Positions 23,829 to 35,592 of a DNA stretch of 64,000 nucleotides are shown piece by piece; positions within the stretch are counted from its first letter, which is position 1, and every line of letters starts with the position of its first letter. Origin of the DNA: Juglans regia. Its lineage: Eukaryota > Streptophyta > Magnoliopsida > Fagales > Juglandaceae. The stretch is taken from NCBI RefSeq assembly GCF_001411555.2, contig NC_049907.1, positions 4,100,243 to 4,164,242 of the forward strand. The letters run 5' to 3'. The position numbers were made by a program, and so were the translations under genes. The notes below the pieces were generated by a model. It saw nothing but the letters and a program-made list of their open reading frames with translations, did no database searches and was not told the origin of the DNA.

Positions 23829-24035
23829 TTATTTGGATAGTGAGATGATATGAGATAGTTTTAAATGAGTTGAATAAAATCTTATTAGAATATTATTTTT
23901 TAATATTATTATTATTTTAAAATTTAAAAAAATTAAATTATTTATTATATTTTATATGAAAATTTAAAAAAATTATAATAATAAGATAAAATAAGATAAG
24001 ATAAAATAAATTAAAAGTATTTCTATATCCAACCG
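23829..24035. mobile_element. AT-rich MITE of the GTTTGGATA family
   Basis: Starts ATTTGGATAGTGAGATGATATGAGA and ends TTTCTATATCCAACCG, near-inverted ends. The body is the reverse orientation of the 21753-21942 copy. Confidence 0.6.
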
Positions 24036-24164
24036 TTTCCTTAATTCTGCATTTTAGAAGAAGGGGTTTTGTAGGATACAAAATCAAAACCCAGTTAATA
24101 TGTTTAAAAGACATTGACGGACCAACCTAATAACGACAAATGATAGCTAATAACCGGACCTATA

Positions 24165-24207
24165 TTGACTTGAATGAGAAATGGTTGACTTCACTTCCCT
24201 TATATTA
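24165..24207 (+). promoter_or_regulatory. Putative promoter: two W-boxes and a TATA box
   Basis: TTGACT occurs at 24165-24170 and 24185-24190, and TATATTA at 24201-24207, about 95 bp before the ATG. TTGAC is the WRKY-binding core, common before defence receptor genes. The paralogous promoter keeps the distal box and the TATA (62158, 62199) but has TTGTGG at the proximal one. Confidence 0.45.
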
Positions 24208-24300
24208 GTTGCTTAACACCCGTAATTATACTCACTAGCTACTGTCATCATTTCACGCTTCTTCCTAAACATTCTCCTCCTAGTTCTATCTCCTGCACTC

Positions 24301-27300
24301 ATGGTGCTCATAGGAAATATGTTCCCTCTAATGCTATTGAGTTTTCTGTTTGTGCAGTACTCATGCATGTTTCAATTGATCCAATCTTTTAACAATTTTA
24401 CTGACCAATCTGCTCTCATTGCCTTCAAATCTCGTATCAGTTCTAGTCCAAATGAAACCCTCTTGGCTACTAACTGGTATGCACCAAACTCGATCTGCAA
24501 TTGGATTGGGGTCTCCTGCAGTCGACGTAGGCAAAGAGTCACCGCTTTAGACCTTTCCTACATGGGTCTCCATGGCACCATTTCTCCTCATATTGGTAAC
24601 CTCTCCTTCCTAGTCTCACTTCATCTTTTTGACAACAGCTTCTTTGGTTTTATTCCGCATGAGATCAGTCGTCTACATCGCTTGAGAATACTCATCTTGT
24701 CATTCAATCAATTGGAAGGAAGCATCCCTCCTTCCATTCATAATTGTCGAAAGCTTCGCAAGGTAAGTTTTGATTCGAACCGTCTTATTGGCGCAATTCC
24801 ATCTTCATTTGGCAATTTGTCAATGTTGGTGTTCTTGAATTTGCAGCGTAATAGTCTCATTGGTCCATTTCCTCCAGTCATCTTTAACATATCTTCTCTA
24901 AACATTTTTGCTGTTACAGCTAATCACATATCGGGAGCTCTTCCGAATGATCTTTGTGGCCGCTGTCCTAATCTTCGGATACTTCATCTCTCGAGTAACA
25001 AATTTGGTGGTCAACTTCATTCGCAATTTAATAATTGTCAGGAGCTTGAACGTTTAGGTTTGTCATACAATAAATTCGATGGGAGTATTTCAAAAGCTCT
25101 AATTGACAGTTTACAAAAGCTTGAATTGCTAGCTCTTGGGGGTAACAACTTCACTGGTATCATACCTCATACCATAAGCAATTTGTCAACATTGCATACA
25201 TTTGGAATTGAGGATAACCACATCCAAGGAAGCATTCCCACTGATTTGTGGAATCTTCAGAAGCTAATTGTTTTGGTTTTGGGAAGTAATAACTTCAAAG
25301 GGGAAGTACCTCAAAAAATTTTCAACCTTTCTTCTTTACAACGTATCTCTTTTGAGCATAATTCCCTCTCTGGATATCTTCCATCACCAGATCATATGGG
25401 GCAATCTTGCCCTAATCTTGAAGAAATTATACTCAGTAGAAACAAACTTAGTGGCCATATCCCATCCTATCTTTCAAATTGTTCCAAGCTCATCAAAGTA
25501 GACCTTGCTGGAAACTTATTCTCTGGACCAATTCCCAAAAGTCTGGGAAACTTGAAGTACCTCCAACATCTTTTTTTGGGTTCAAATCAGCTAATAGGCT
25601 GGGAGGCTAGAGATCAAGAGACCAATTTCATTTCATCTTTATCCAATTGTAGATTTTTGACAAGTTTATACTTAAGCTATAATCCATTGGATATAATAAT
25701 TCCAGGTTCCATTCAAAACTTTTCTACTTCCTTTCAAATCTTTGTTGCAGACAATTGTCAAATAAGGGGTCATATTCCTATGGGAATGGGATTTTTGAAA
25801 GGCCTGATCTGGCTTGATTTGGGAGATAACAATTTGATTGGAAATATCCCTTTCACATTTGGTGGTTTGGAAAGATTACAAAGATTGCATCTTTACAATA
25901 ACAAGATTGAAGGATTGATTCGAGAAGAGTTATGCCAATTAAGAAATTTGGGAGAGTTGGATCTCTCAAACAACAGAATCTCTGGATTCATCCCAAATTG
26001 CATTTCAAACCTCAATCTTCTAGTAAAGCTAAACTTGAGTTCTAATAAACTTGAATCATCAATACCATCAAATATATGGAGCCTTGAAAATCTTTCTTTA
26101 TTGGATCTGTCATTGAATTCCCTTGGTGAATATTTGTCTTCGAATATGAAGAAATTGGACACTCTTGAATATCTGGATTTATCAAGAAATCAAATTACTG
26201 GAGAAATTCCAAGCATCATTGGAGCATTTGAAAGCTTGAGGTATCTTGACTTTTCAAACAACTCCTTTCAAGGAGGCATTCCACAATCTTTTGGGAACTT
26301 AAAAGGATTAGATATCTTAAATCTTTCTTACAACAATCTTTCTGGTGCAATTCCTAAATCCCTTGAGGCACTTCCATATCTCAAATACTTGAATTTATCT
26401 TTCAACAAGCTTGTAGGAGAGATTCCATCCGGTGGTCCTTTTGTGAACTTCACGGCGGAATCATTTTCAGGAAATAGTGCACTTTGTGGGAATCGAATTT
26501 TTAGAGTTCCACCTTGTCCAACGACTCCTACCAACCAACGATCAAAGATGAAAGATATTTTGCTCAAATGTATTCTTCCTACGACTGTGGCAATTATAGC
26601 TTTCATAATGTTGGTTTATTTCTTGAGAAGATGTCGGAAACGTAATATGGAGATGCCCACTTCACTTAATCCATTGCCTGCACTGGAACATAGAATGATA
26701 TCATATCAAGAGCTTTGCCAAGGGACAAACAACTTTTGTGAAAGCAACTTGCTTGGAGTTGGAGGTTTTGGCTCCGTGTACAAAGGAATACTTTTTGACA
26801 GGACAATTGTTGCAGTAAAAGTTCTAAGTTTGCAACTGTCGGGTGCTTTCAAAAGTTTTGATGCAGAATGCAAAGTGTTACGGACAATTCGACATAGAAA
26901 TCTTGTTAAGGTCATAACTACATGCACTAATCCCGAGTTTAGAGCATTGGTGCTGGAATACATGTCGAAGGGCAACCTTGAAAGATGGTTATACTCTTAT
27001 AACTATTGCTTGGATCTTCTACAAAGAATAAATATTTTGGTTGATGTTGCATCAGCCTTAGACTATCTCCACCACGGCCAATCAGAATCTATATTGCATT
27101 GTGATTTGAAGCCTACAAATATCCTTTTGGATGAGAACATGGTTGCACATGTTGGTGATTTTGGCATTGCAAAGATTTTAGCCGAAAATAAAGACGCAAC
27201 ACACACCAAAACTCTTGGTACCATTGGCTACATCGCACCAGGTACGTACGTACATGAGTTTACCCTAATTGTCAAAAGGCTAAATAATAGTTTGCTGATC

Positions 27301-29897
27301 TTACAAATTTTTGGTAACAACATGCATGACAACTTTCCTCATCTTAGCTAGTCTTATAGTCCATAAACTCATATGAATATGAACTAACAAATTCATACGA
27401 CTTGGGTCTAACAAATCTAACAAGGTGAGACTTTTTAGTACTTCAGTTTAGCATTGTGCAACTTTTTTACTGAGAAATAATCATGTGGAATTCTTTATTA
27501 GAAAAAATGTGCTATGTTAATTTTTTTGTCTATGAACATTAACAAAAAATACATGGCCCAATCATTGAGTTGTGAATTGCGGCTCACTTTGGCCACCATG
27601 TGAATGGCTCTGTTCTGGCAACTTGAGAACTACCATGCTGGCCTTCTATAAATTCCTTCGTGAACAAACCTCATTTGGTCTACTGCAACTTTAACGCACT
27701 AACAATGAATTCACTGGTAGGGGTGTCTAAGTCGGTTTTGGAATTCTAAGAATCGATATAGACCTATTCAGCTAATAAATCTAAATTTTCGATTTTTTCG
27801 ATTTCTGTCCAATTTTGTTTGGTTTACAAGTGTAATTCAGTTTTGGTTTTTTTCGTTGGCCTAGTTGGTTTTTCTAACCCAAATGATTTTTTTTTAACCC
27901 AAAATATGATAGAGTCCAAAATCTTATTTTCAGAAACACCATGCATATAACTAATTAACCAAATAAACACAAATTAAAAAAAAAAATAGACTAAAATAAT
28001 TGCAAATACAACCACTGAAGTAAAAGGTCCAACTGCAAAGTATATGAAAAAAGTTACAGAATAATTAATTACCAACTACTTAGCTTAAAAAATTACAATT
28101 ACATATTATATATACTCTTATACTTATATCATATTATATATGTAAGTATGTAAATTAATATATAAGGATAAATAATAACATGTTAGAAACTTAATATTTA
28201 TATTTAAGAGTAAGTTTATATCAAGGAAGCATAAACAATAAGACTAAAATTTCATCTTATATTAATTTTATAATATTTATAATATATAGCATAAAAATTA
28301 AAAAAAATTAAAATATATAATATAAAAAATGAAATATATATACTTCAGTTCGGTTTGGTTGAATTTAGTTTCCAAATCTTAAAAATAAGTACCGAACTGG
28401 CTTTTAATTGGTTTCGGCTCTTAAGAACCGAAACCGACCAATTAATCGGTATTGAACTGGACCGAACCGATTAATGAGCTCACTGATTCTGTCATGTCCG
28501 GTCAGTTTGGTCGATATTTTGGTTTTTTCTTACACCCCTAACACACTAATGAACTCACTGATTCTTTAAGAACATGATGATCAAAAGATTAAGAAGGTGA
28601 TGGTGTGTGCGTAAGGAGAGAAAACAGCTAATTAATTTGCTTTTAATGCTTAATATGTCACAAGGTGTTCTTTCATAAAAAAATATGTATTTATGAAAAT
28701 AATGCCTAAGACCCTCAAAAAATCATGGAGGACAAGTAATTCTGATTCATAAACCTGTTTTAAATAAAGTTAGGAAAGTTTGCTCGACTACTAGCTAGGA
28801 CGTCTCATGGTTCTAGCGAGTAAGTTCGCTTGACCATGTAACCTAGCTGTGCATGTCTAGTGATAAGCAAAATATAGTCCTTGCATGACCGAACCTCTCA
28901 CGAGATTTTTAGCAAGATCTCTGTGCAAGTTGTGGGAGTTTGCAAACTCACAATGACTTAAAAAGTTTTATTCAATTTGAATTAAAGCAAACTCTTTTCA
29001 AAACAATAATAACTCAATTGGATTTAGCAAATATGCCAAACGTAACTTTTACAGTATCATTATTGTGTCAATTTATATTCTACAAACATTGAAAAGAAAT
29101 ACTTGCGTCAAAGTAAATTGTGTTATATGCATCTTCCAATCAAGGCTAATAAATGAATTCCTTGTATATTATAGTAATTACTTTCAATTTTAGGCTTGTA
29201 ATTGTAGTCACTATTCTTTATTTTCTGGTAACATATTAAAAAAATATATATAGTCAGTCTAGAAAGGGAAGGGAAAGGAACCTGACAAAGACTACAAAAT
29301 AGTATCTATAGTAGAAAGGGCAAAAAATAGGGAAATGCAGTCAACAAATTGGTCCAATCCCGCTATTTCATGAGCCAGGATATATATGGGCCACCAAAAG
29401 GGCTATTTTACTTGTACGTAGTTTTTGGATGGCCATGTGAATTATTAGTACTTAATAATTGCGTCATTTTAATAAGTCACAAGTTGCTAACTTAATGCCT
29501 TGTTGACAATTTGTGAGTATTTTTAGAATATGGATTTGAAGGAAAGGTATCCATCAAAACCGATGTCTACAGCTATGGCATAACATTGTTGGAGATGATC
29601 ACAAGGAAGAAACCCACCGACGACATGTTCTCTGGGAACTTTACTTTGAGGCAGTTGGTAAATGCATCCATTCCAGATAGAATGATGGAAGTTGTGGATG
29701 AAGGTTTACTAAAAATAGAAGATGGAAGAGACACCATTGCCTTGCAAAGTATTCTTTCTTCAATCATGGAATTAGGCTTGAGGTGTTCTGAAGAATTACC
29801 AGATACAAGAATGGATATCAAAGACGTGTTGGTCAAGCTTAATAAAATCAAGTCAACTTTTTTTGAGAATAGGAACAGGGTTACTAGACATACTTGA
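24301..29897 (+). CDS. LRR receptor-like kinase, subfamily XII type, non-RD, 2 exons, 1103 aa
   Basis: Exon 1 is 24301-27241 and exon 2 is 29527-29897. The splice CCAG|GTACGT ... TTTTAG|AATATG rejoins the APE motif in phase. Residues 1-27 form a signal peptide. An LRR N-terminal cap with NWIGVSC follows, then about two dozen extracellular leucine-rich repeats to about residue 700. A transmembrane helix lies at about 760-780 and an intracellular Ser/Thr kinase begins near 815, with GVGGFGSVYKG, VAVK (Lys about 839), HCDLKPTN (His933-Cys934-Asp935) and DFG (953-955). Cys before the catalytic Asp makes it non-RD, as in FLS2/EFR/Xa21-type immune receptors, which sense microbial patterns at the plasma membrane. 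The ligand is unknown. The layout and single intron in the kinase fit this subfamily (At3g47570-like). A paralogue starts at 62292. Confidence 0.93.
27242..29526 (+). other. 2.3-kb intron of the LRR kinase
   Basis: The GT at 27242 and AG at 29525-29526 fall between GCA-CCA-G and AA-TAT-GGA codons. The intron holds a TAGGGGTG-family element at about 27718-28540; the rest is AT-rich with no recognised gene. Confidence 0.85.
27718..28540. mobile_element. Element D of the TAGGGGTG family, in the kinase intron
   Basis: Begins TAGGGGTGTCTAAGTCGG and ends TTACACCCCTA. The end regions carry GGTTT/AACCGA words like the sister copies. No clean target duplication; the sequence ACTAATGAACTCACTGATTC occurs in and just beyond the right end, suggesting a local rearrangement. 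Confidence 0.6.
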
Positions 29898-30641
29898 CCT
29901 TAATTAAATTGTTTCACATGTTTTATGTCTTTTTAATATTGTGAAGTACTTCTGAGTGGTATGTATGTAATATGTTTGTGTCAACATTCATGCTTGAAGA
30001 AATGGCTTGAGACTCTACTCTTCTTCCATCTCGATACAGTTTTCATTTGAGTTCATTTCCTTTACCACCCCTCCTAGAAGGTGCTCAACCAACATTCTTC
30101 TGTTTATATTATGTTTTTGTTACTCTTGATTACCAAATAAATAAGAAGCAAAGTATATTTATGACAAAAAAAGTAACTTTTTTACATTGAAAATACAAAG
30201 TTGCTTGTGAAATTCCTTAACCAGGAGGACCCTCCTCACATGGATTGAAATTTGAAAGTAATAATCTTTACGCTACCTTCTACTTCTTGTTGAATTCCAA
30301 AATTCCTAGAGAACCAAACAATGAAATGGAATTGAATTCGTAAAGGGTTTTAGAGAAGAAAGCAAAGCAAAGCAACCAAATTGAATGAGAATGACTATTG
30401 ATAAATTTCTCATGATTTCCATGTAAGAGAGAGAGAGAGAGAGGACACTGACTTGAGAGAAAATAGTTCTTTTATTCAAAGTTTATTAAAGTATATACTT
30501 TTATTGGGAAATTTTTAGGGATTGTGTTGTTACATGCACAATTTGGAGAGGAAAAAAAAAAAAAAAAATAGAACCATTATCTATTCAAGATACTTTTTGA
30601 CTAAGAAGATATCTCCGCATCCAACATATACAATTTGTATC
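29898..30641. other. 3' flank of the LRR kinase
   Basis: Probable 3' UTR and intergenic DNA. A (GA)n microsatellite lies at about 30427-30443. No other gene. Confidence 0.5.
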
Positions 30642-31046
30642 TGTAACATGCCCAATAGATTGATGGTAAATCAAATGAAATATCCCACTTCAAGGGTGAG
30701 AAAACCTCCAAGAATTTCAGAAGGAAGAAGAAGATAGAAATGCTTTGTATTAGTTTCTACTTGCCATTACAAGAGGGGCGTTCTCTACATATACTCACAG
30801 ACCTCTTCTAACTCATGAGCTAAGGGCTAACTTACTAAAACAAAAGAAAGATAACATAAACCTAACATGTTTATCATAGCAAAAAGTGGGCCATGGCCCA
30901 ATCAACAATAACATGCACATCAACGAGATGGCCACAGGCCAGCACCTAACCCACGGGTTGAGCCCAACTATTAAACTCTTATCACCCAACCTAAGCCCAT
31001 TATGGATTTGCACCTATTGTCACTGTTACATACATGTGACAGTATC
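30637..31046 (-). mobile_element. Solo LTR, 400 bp, with 5-bp target duplication
   Basis: The body is 30642-31041 with ends TGTAACATG and CATGTGACA, flanked by GTATC at 30637-30641 and 31042-31046. On the minus strand it has a TATATGTAGAGAAC promoter-like site followed by a leader-like stretch, which suggests that orientation. No internal domain adjoins it, so it is read as a solo LTR left by recombination. Confidence 0.8.
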
Positions 31047-31185
31047 TAGCCAAGATAAACAAGGATTAGCTACTGAGGGATGAGATTCTCAATTTGTCAA
31101 AATCTAATGCATCCACACAGACCACACCCATGCCATAAAAATTCATCTACCCTAAAATCGAGCTAAAATGACCCTCTATGGTTGG

Positions 31186-32946
31186 ACTTTACCTATGCGA
31201 AAATTGATGGATTTTACCCTCTATGAGTGTGTTTTCCCTACCAAAGGTTTTGTGCAAAAAATTGAATGCTTTGATGGCAAAGTTTTGGTGGGGATCTCAA
31301 GAAAAAGCTTCAAAAATTCACTGGAAGAAATGGGACAGCCTGTGTATGAGCAAAGCAGAAGGAGGTATGGGATTAAGGAATTTGGCAAGTTTCAAGTTAG
31401 CTCTTCTAGCTAAACAAGTATGGCGAATTCTAATGATTCCATCATCACTGGCAGCAAAGATTTTGCAGGCAAACTATTTTCCTAATTCCTCTATACTACA
31501 GGCTAAACTCGGGTCAAGACCATCTTTTACTTGAAGAAGCATATTCTTTGCAATTGATTTAGTCAAGGAAGGGTGCATATGGAGAGTGGTAGATGGAAAA
31601 AAAATAAAAGTGTGGAAGGATAAATGGATTCCCAGACCTGGCCTTTGCAAAATTCAATTACCAATGAAAGTTTTATCAGAAAATGCATAGGTGGCAGATT
31701 TAATTGATCAACAAAGTGGATGGTGGAATATGCAACTTCTAAAAGAGGCTTTCAATGAGGAAGAGGCAAATGAGATTTTGAATATACCTGTTTCACAGAT
31801 TGCTAGTGAAGATAAATTGGTGTGGAAAGGTACATCAAACGGTGAATTCTTTGTTAGAAGCGCATATCACTTGTATAATCAGCAACAAAGAAGTAAGATG
31901 GGGGAATCATCATCAAATGGGAATCAAAGTGAGGTATGGAAACAAATATGGAAGTTAAAAACAAGAAATTCTGTTAAAGTCTTTATGTGGCGGGCTATCA
32001 AGGATGTTTTGCCTACAAAAGTTAATATGTACAAAACGAAGATAACAACAGATCCTTTATGCCCCATATGTCAGAATGAAAGTGAAACCCCAGCTCATAT
32101 ACTCTGGTCATGCCCATCTGCACAAGATGTATGGAGTGTAGGAAACATGAAGATACAAAAAGCTACAATTTTAGAGGAGGATTTTGGATCCATTTTTCTT
32201 TCTATGCTACAAAGAATAGACCAAGATGAAATCTGTACTTTTGCAGCAATAGCAAAGGCTGTGTGGAATAGGAGAAATCAATGGATTTTTGAAGGATGTT
32301 TTATACCACCAACAATTTTAGTCAACAGAGCTCAGCAGGCTCAGCAAGACTTTATACAAGCATAAGGGGAGCAAGGTGGATCTCAAAGAGTAAGTCATCA
32401 CTAGGTCATTACAACATGGGAAGTTCCACCACCAAATCGGCTTAAACTGAACTGGGATGTTGCTATTAGAGAGGCAGAGCATAAAGTTGGAATTGGAGTG
32501 GTGATTCGGGACAATGATGGTGATATTTTAGCTTCTCTAATGCAGCCACTCTTTTTTTGTTCTCAGGCAGCTATTGCAGAACCAAGGGGTATGGTTATAG
32601 CATCCATGCTTTGTAAAAGGTTGGAATTGCAGAATGTGATTCTTGAAGGCAACTCAATCCCAGTTGTCAAAACTATGAGAAATAAGAAAGATCAAAATGG
32701 GATACTTAGCTGCTTGGTGGAGGATGCTAAAGCTGCTTTGGTAGATATTAAATGGGATATTAAACATGTAGAGAGGGAGACAAATATGGTAGCACATCAA
32801 CTAGCTAAGGAAGCTGTCTCACTGGGTTATGAAATTCTAGATATAGATTATGTAAACCCAGGTATTAGGTCTCTTGTAATGGCTGAAGGCCATAACACTG
32901 TTTGATGCAATGAAGAATGTTTGTGTTAAAAGAAAAAAAAAAAAAC
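31186..32946 (+). pseudogene. 5'-truncated LINE fragment (zf-RVT and RNase H) with poly(A)
   Basis: Starts in the RT thumb region (SVFSLPKVLCKKLNALMAKFWWG). It continues through MSKAEGGMGLRNLASFKLALLAKQ and the reverse-transcriptase zinc-binding segment (VKVFMWRAIKDVLPTK ... CPICQNESETPAHILWSCP, about 31980-32120). It ends in a plant-LINE RNase H (LNWDVAIRE, GNSIPVVKTM, ERETNMVAHQLAKEA) up to 32905, followed by an A-run at 32932-32945. Stops lie near 31535, 31690 and 32365. CCCTCTATGGTT before the left end (31174-31185) resembles CCCTTTATGGTT after the tail (32951-32962), a probable decayed target duplication lying inside the LTR to the right. Confidence 0.85.
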
Positions 32947-33162
32947 GATCTCCCTTTATGGTTCTTCCCGATTGTAATAACAACAATTGTTATAAACCCA
33001 GAACTGGAATGAAATGTAATAAGGGAAAATGCTTTGTAAATGACACCATACCCTTATTTGAAAGGCCGCATATTGTCTTCTTGTCGGTGACGTCGTTTCA
33101 TCACTTTAGCATTTAGCTTCTTGTTACCTCCCAAATTCTTGACCAGGTGTGGCTTCATAACG
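32947..33162 (-). mobile_element. 3' LTR (internally deleted) of the chimeric LTR element
   Basis: Aligns with both ends of the 481-bp LTR at 36004-36484 (for example AACAATTGTTATAAACC and GGGAAAATGCTTTGTAAATGA) but lacks about 250 bp found there at about 36116-36370. The purine tract lies just inside, at 33163-33175 (minus strand AAGTGGGGGAG). Its outer end is cut by the LINE. Confidence 0.8.
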
Positions 33163-33415
33163 AACTCCCCCACTTAAAGAACCTTGTCCACAAGGTTTAT
33201 AGCATTGGTGCAATTGTTACACACTTTCAAGAGAAGAGTAAAAAAAATAAAAGAAACCCCCTTTACTCATTGTCAAGATACTGACATCAAATGTCCAACC
33301 ACCAGGTCAAAAACAAGGATATTCTTTTCACCCAAAGATATACATGCTAGCATGAAAACTACAATAGCTACAGCCACAACTATTGCAAAGGAGGGACAAG
33401 TGAAATCATTTCCAA

Positions 33416-33530
33416 GTCGAGTATGATAAACACAGTCATACATATCAACCCCTAAAACACTACAAACTGCAATGTCCAATGGATAACCAATACCCATAAC
33501 ATATCGTGATTTATCAGCTAAACCATTGAA
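33416..33530 (-). pseudogene. Queuine tRNA-ribosyltransferase catalytic-subunit fragment
   Basis: The minus-strand frame reads ADKSRYVMGIGYPLDIAV, then LGVDMYDCVYHTR. It matches the conserved block of eukaryotic/bacterial TGT (RYLMGVGYPLDIVV...GVDMYDCVxPTR), whose Asp is part of the active-site region. About 38 residues only. The upstream neighbour sequence is a kinase piece, so this is a captured fragment, not a gene. Confidence 0.85.
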
Positions 33531-33549
33531 GGTTCTAACCACCTGTCCC

Positions 33550-33690
33550 ATTCATGGCCTCTTGGCAGCTGACTGTTGTGCACAAGTAGCAGCTACCTCA
33601 TTAATATAGAGCATTTCACTCTCAACATAGTTCATGTTGAGCCTTGGATCTGCCAAATCTGTAAATTCCTTGTTATTAAGTACATCCTTT
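33550..33690 (-). pseudogene. PERK-type receptor kinase C-lobe fragment
   Basis: The minus-strand frame gives LADPRLNMNYVESEML, then SAAKRP*MGQVVRTF. This matches the end of the kinase domain in proline-rich extensin-like receptor kinases (DPRLxxNYVESEM...HSAAKRPRMxQVVRA). One stop sits at the Arg of KRPRM. It runs without a gap into the queuine transferase piece at about 33548. Confidence 0.75.
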
Positions 33691-33694
33691 AAAT

Positions 33695-34025
33695 TGTTTC
33701 ATGCATGTGACCCATGATTAGTGACATTGAAAGCAGGAACAAACAATACCAACTCCTTGTTGCCAGCAAGATTTGCAATATGTTTGTGAGGAGGCCCCAT
33801 AAGTATGGCATTTGCTCCCAACTTCTGTTTGCATCACACCCATTCATTAACAGTTCCATTCTGTTGTTGAGTTATGAAGTTATCAACAATAGCTTATTCA
33901 GTAGGATCCTTTCCAATCAACACAAGGCCAATGATCTTGCTGACAATCTCAACTACCCTCAACACCCCTTTTCCAAGGGAGTTTGACCCTCTCTTAATTC
34001 AAGGGCCTCATAAATTCCTTGGTTG
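33695..34025 (-). pseudogene. Enolase fragment (cDNA-like)
   Basis: Minus strand: GIYEALELREG, then LIGKDPTE, then NGTVNEW, then [11 protein letters not shown], then [21 protein letters not shown] and a GSHA-like block, about 110 residues of the N-terminal half of enolase in order. About 17 residues between ANAIL and the YKHIANLAG block are missing. Plant enolase genes are rich in introns, and none interrupts this stretch, which argues for an mRNA origin. Stops and frameshifts are present. Confidence 0.88.
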
Positions 34026-34714
34026 TGGCAAGGAAATTTGTCTATCATCACTATTATCACAGGTGGATGCCCAGTGACACTCCTAATCTTTTTGCCTTAA
34101 TAAACCACCATCGAGATTAGCATGTATTCTACCATCCCTTTTAAGATCAAATTCAAAATATAAAAAATGAGATACATTATCCAAAGCTTGGTTCACCAAT
34201 TGATTCCTCACCATTTCTTTTCCCCTTCCTCTATCAAATGATATCCCCAAATGTTTAGTAAATTTATCCCATACCACCCAAAAACACTCCTAAGTGGCAA
34301 TATATCAAGCAATTGAGATGCAATATTCACCTTTTCATCCAATTTATCACCATACTTTGAAAGAGACTCCTGCCACTCAACAACCAGCAAACAAACACTA
34401 GCTATATTAATGGCCTTAAACAAGTTCAAGTAGCCTCTCAGGTGTAGATTCAAGGAACTCAAGCTCACGGTTCCATAAATCTTGGATCGGGTTATCCAAG
34501 CATGCATGGATATCTTGCCTTTTGCAAAGAATTGCTCTATTGAGATTCCTATCCAACACCTCAGAACAAGCAAGGGAAGGGGGCCTTTTTTTTTTTTTCG
34601 GACTTTCCTTTCCAAACTAATAACCCCAATTTGAATGTGGTTGATTTTTGTCTTTCTACTCTCTTAGCAAAGGCGGTATCAAATTGTTTGTGAGAGATTG
34701 GAGAGTTCACTTAC
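34026..34714 (-). other. Unidentified captured block 1
   Basis: Lies between the EF-1alpha and enolase pieces. Long partly open minus-strand frames include WNRELEFLESTPERLLELV (about 34460-34400), EWQESLSKYGDKLDEKVNIA (about 34380-34315) and LVNQALDNVSHFLYFEFDL (about 34200-34140). The helical, charged look suggests protein-coding origin, but I recognise no family. Confidence 0.4.
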
Positions 34715-34965
34715 CATGAGTATTTTGAAGGAGACTTCTGTCACAATTTCATCCTACCTTGCTTTTGAGTATTTTGGATTGTGGCATCCATCTTATTGCA
34801 ACAACAAATCATTTGCTCAACACCAAGTGTGAAAGCAAGGAGAGCATGCTCACGGGTTTGTCCATCCTTGGAAATACCAGCTTCAAAACCACCAGTGGTG
34901 GAGTCAATAACAAGAATAACACAATCAGCCTGAGAGGTTCTAGTAAACATGTTCTTAATCTCCTT
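34715..34965 (-). pseudogene. EF-1alpha (GTPase domain) fragment
   Basis: Minus strand: [18 protein letters not shown], then [20 protein letters not shown], then [20 protein letters not shown]. This is the segment of translation elongation factor 1-alpha spanning the NKMD guanine-specificity motif. About 80 residues; it starts just after the DxPGH motif position, which is replaced by foreign sequence. Confidence 0.92.
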
Positions 34966-35044
34966 AAGGAGTCCATCGAGCACAGAATCAACAAGCCCAA
35001 TGCACTCAGTGGAATGCCTTTCATAGAACGAGATGAGAAATGTG

Positions 35045-35272
35045 GAGCCACCGCCAATAACTTAAGAGCGATTTGCAATTTGACTATGGAGTGGGAGTCA
35101 CCCTTGGCTAGAGACCCTTTGAGCTATTTGAGAGCCTTTTTGTAGTTCATAATGTAAGTCTGGAGGTGCTTGTGATGGTGGAACAACAGGATCTTACCAT
35201 TGATGGTCGGTTCGATTGCACCATATTCGTAAGGAGGATTGAGAATAAAAGAAATTTGAAGACCACGATGGC
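35045..35272 (-). pseudogene. Mn-superoxide dismutase fragment
   Basis: Minus strand: YEYGAIEPTINGKILLFHHH, KHLQTYIMNYKKALK, then [15 protein letters not shown] and a shifted FNGGG-like block. This is the N-terminal helical hairpin of mitochondrial MnSOD, including the metal-ligand His of LHHxKHHxTYI (here FHHHKHLQTYI). Stops interrupt it. About 70 residues are contiguous without an intron. Confidence 0.85.
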
Positions 35273-35592
35273 CTAGATCTAGGGTGGTTTTTTCTGGTCC
35301 ATTGGGATCAGAGAGCTAAGGAAGATAGGAGGAGCAGAGCAACTAAAATTTACCACCACGAGGATCAATTGATACACCCTCCCATTAATTTCAACCTCAT
35401 ATGATTCCAACACCTCTTGCAGACCATTCTCAAATATCAGCTTACAAACTGTCTTCTCCAATATCAGCTTAAGGACATTGTTACAGCCATCGACATTAAG
35501 CCGAGTGAGAACCCCGCTCCCCCTGGTTATGCCGTTGTCCCAAATCAGAACGCCCCGGTCATAAGTCACAATGTTGTTCTTTTCGCCCATTT
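35273..35592 (-). other. Unidentified captured block 2
   Basis: A long minus-strand open frame (35590-35282) includes YDRGVLIWDNGITRGSGVLT and EVLESYEVEINGRVYQLI. No family recognised. It sits between the histone H3 and MnSOD pieces and is likely another captured transcript segment. Confidence 0.4.

Noticed and set aside
26706..26975. Minus-strand frames inside the LRR kinase
   Set aside because: Shadows of a strong plus-strand coding exon with no domain of their own.
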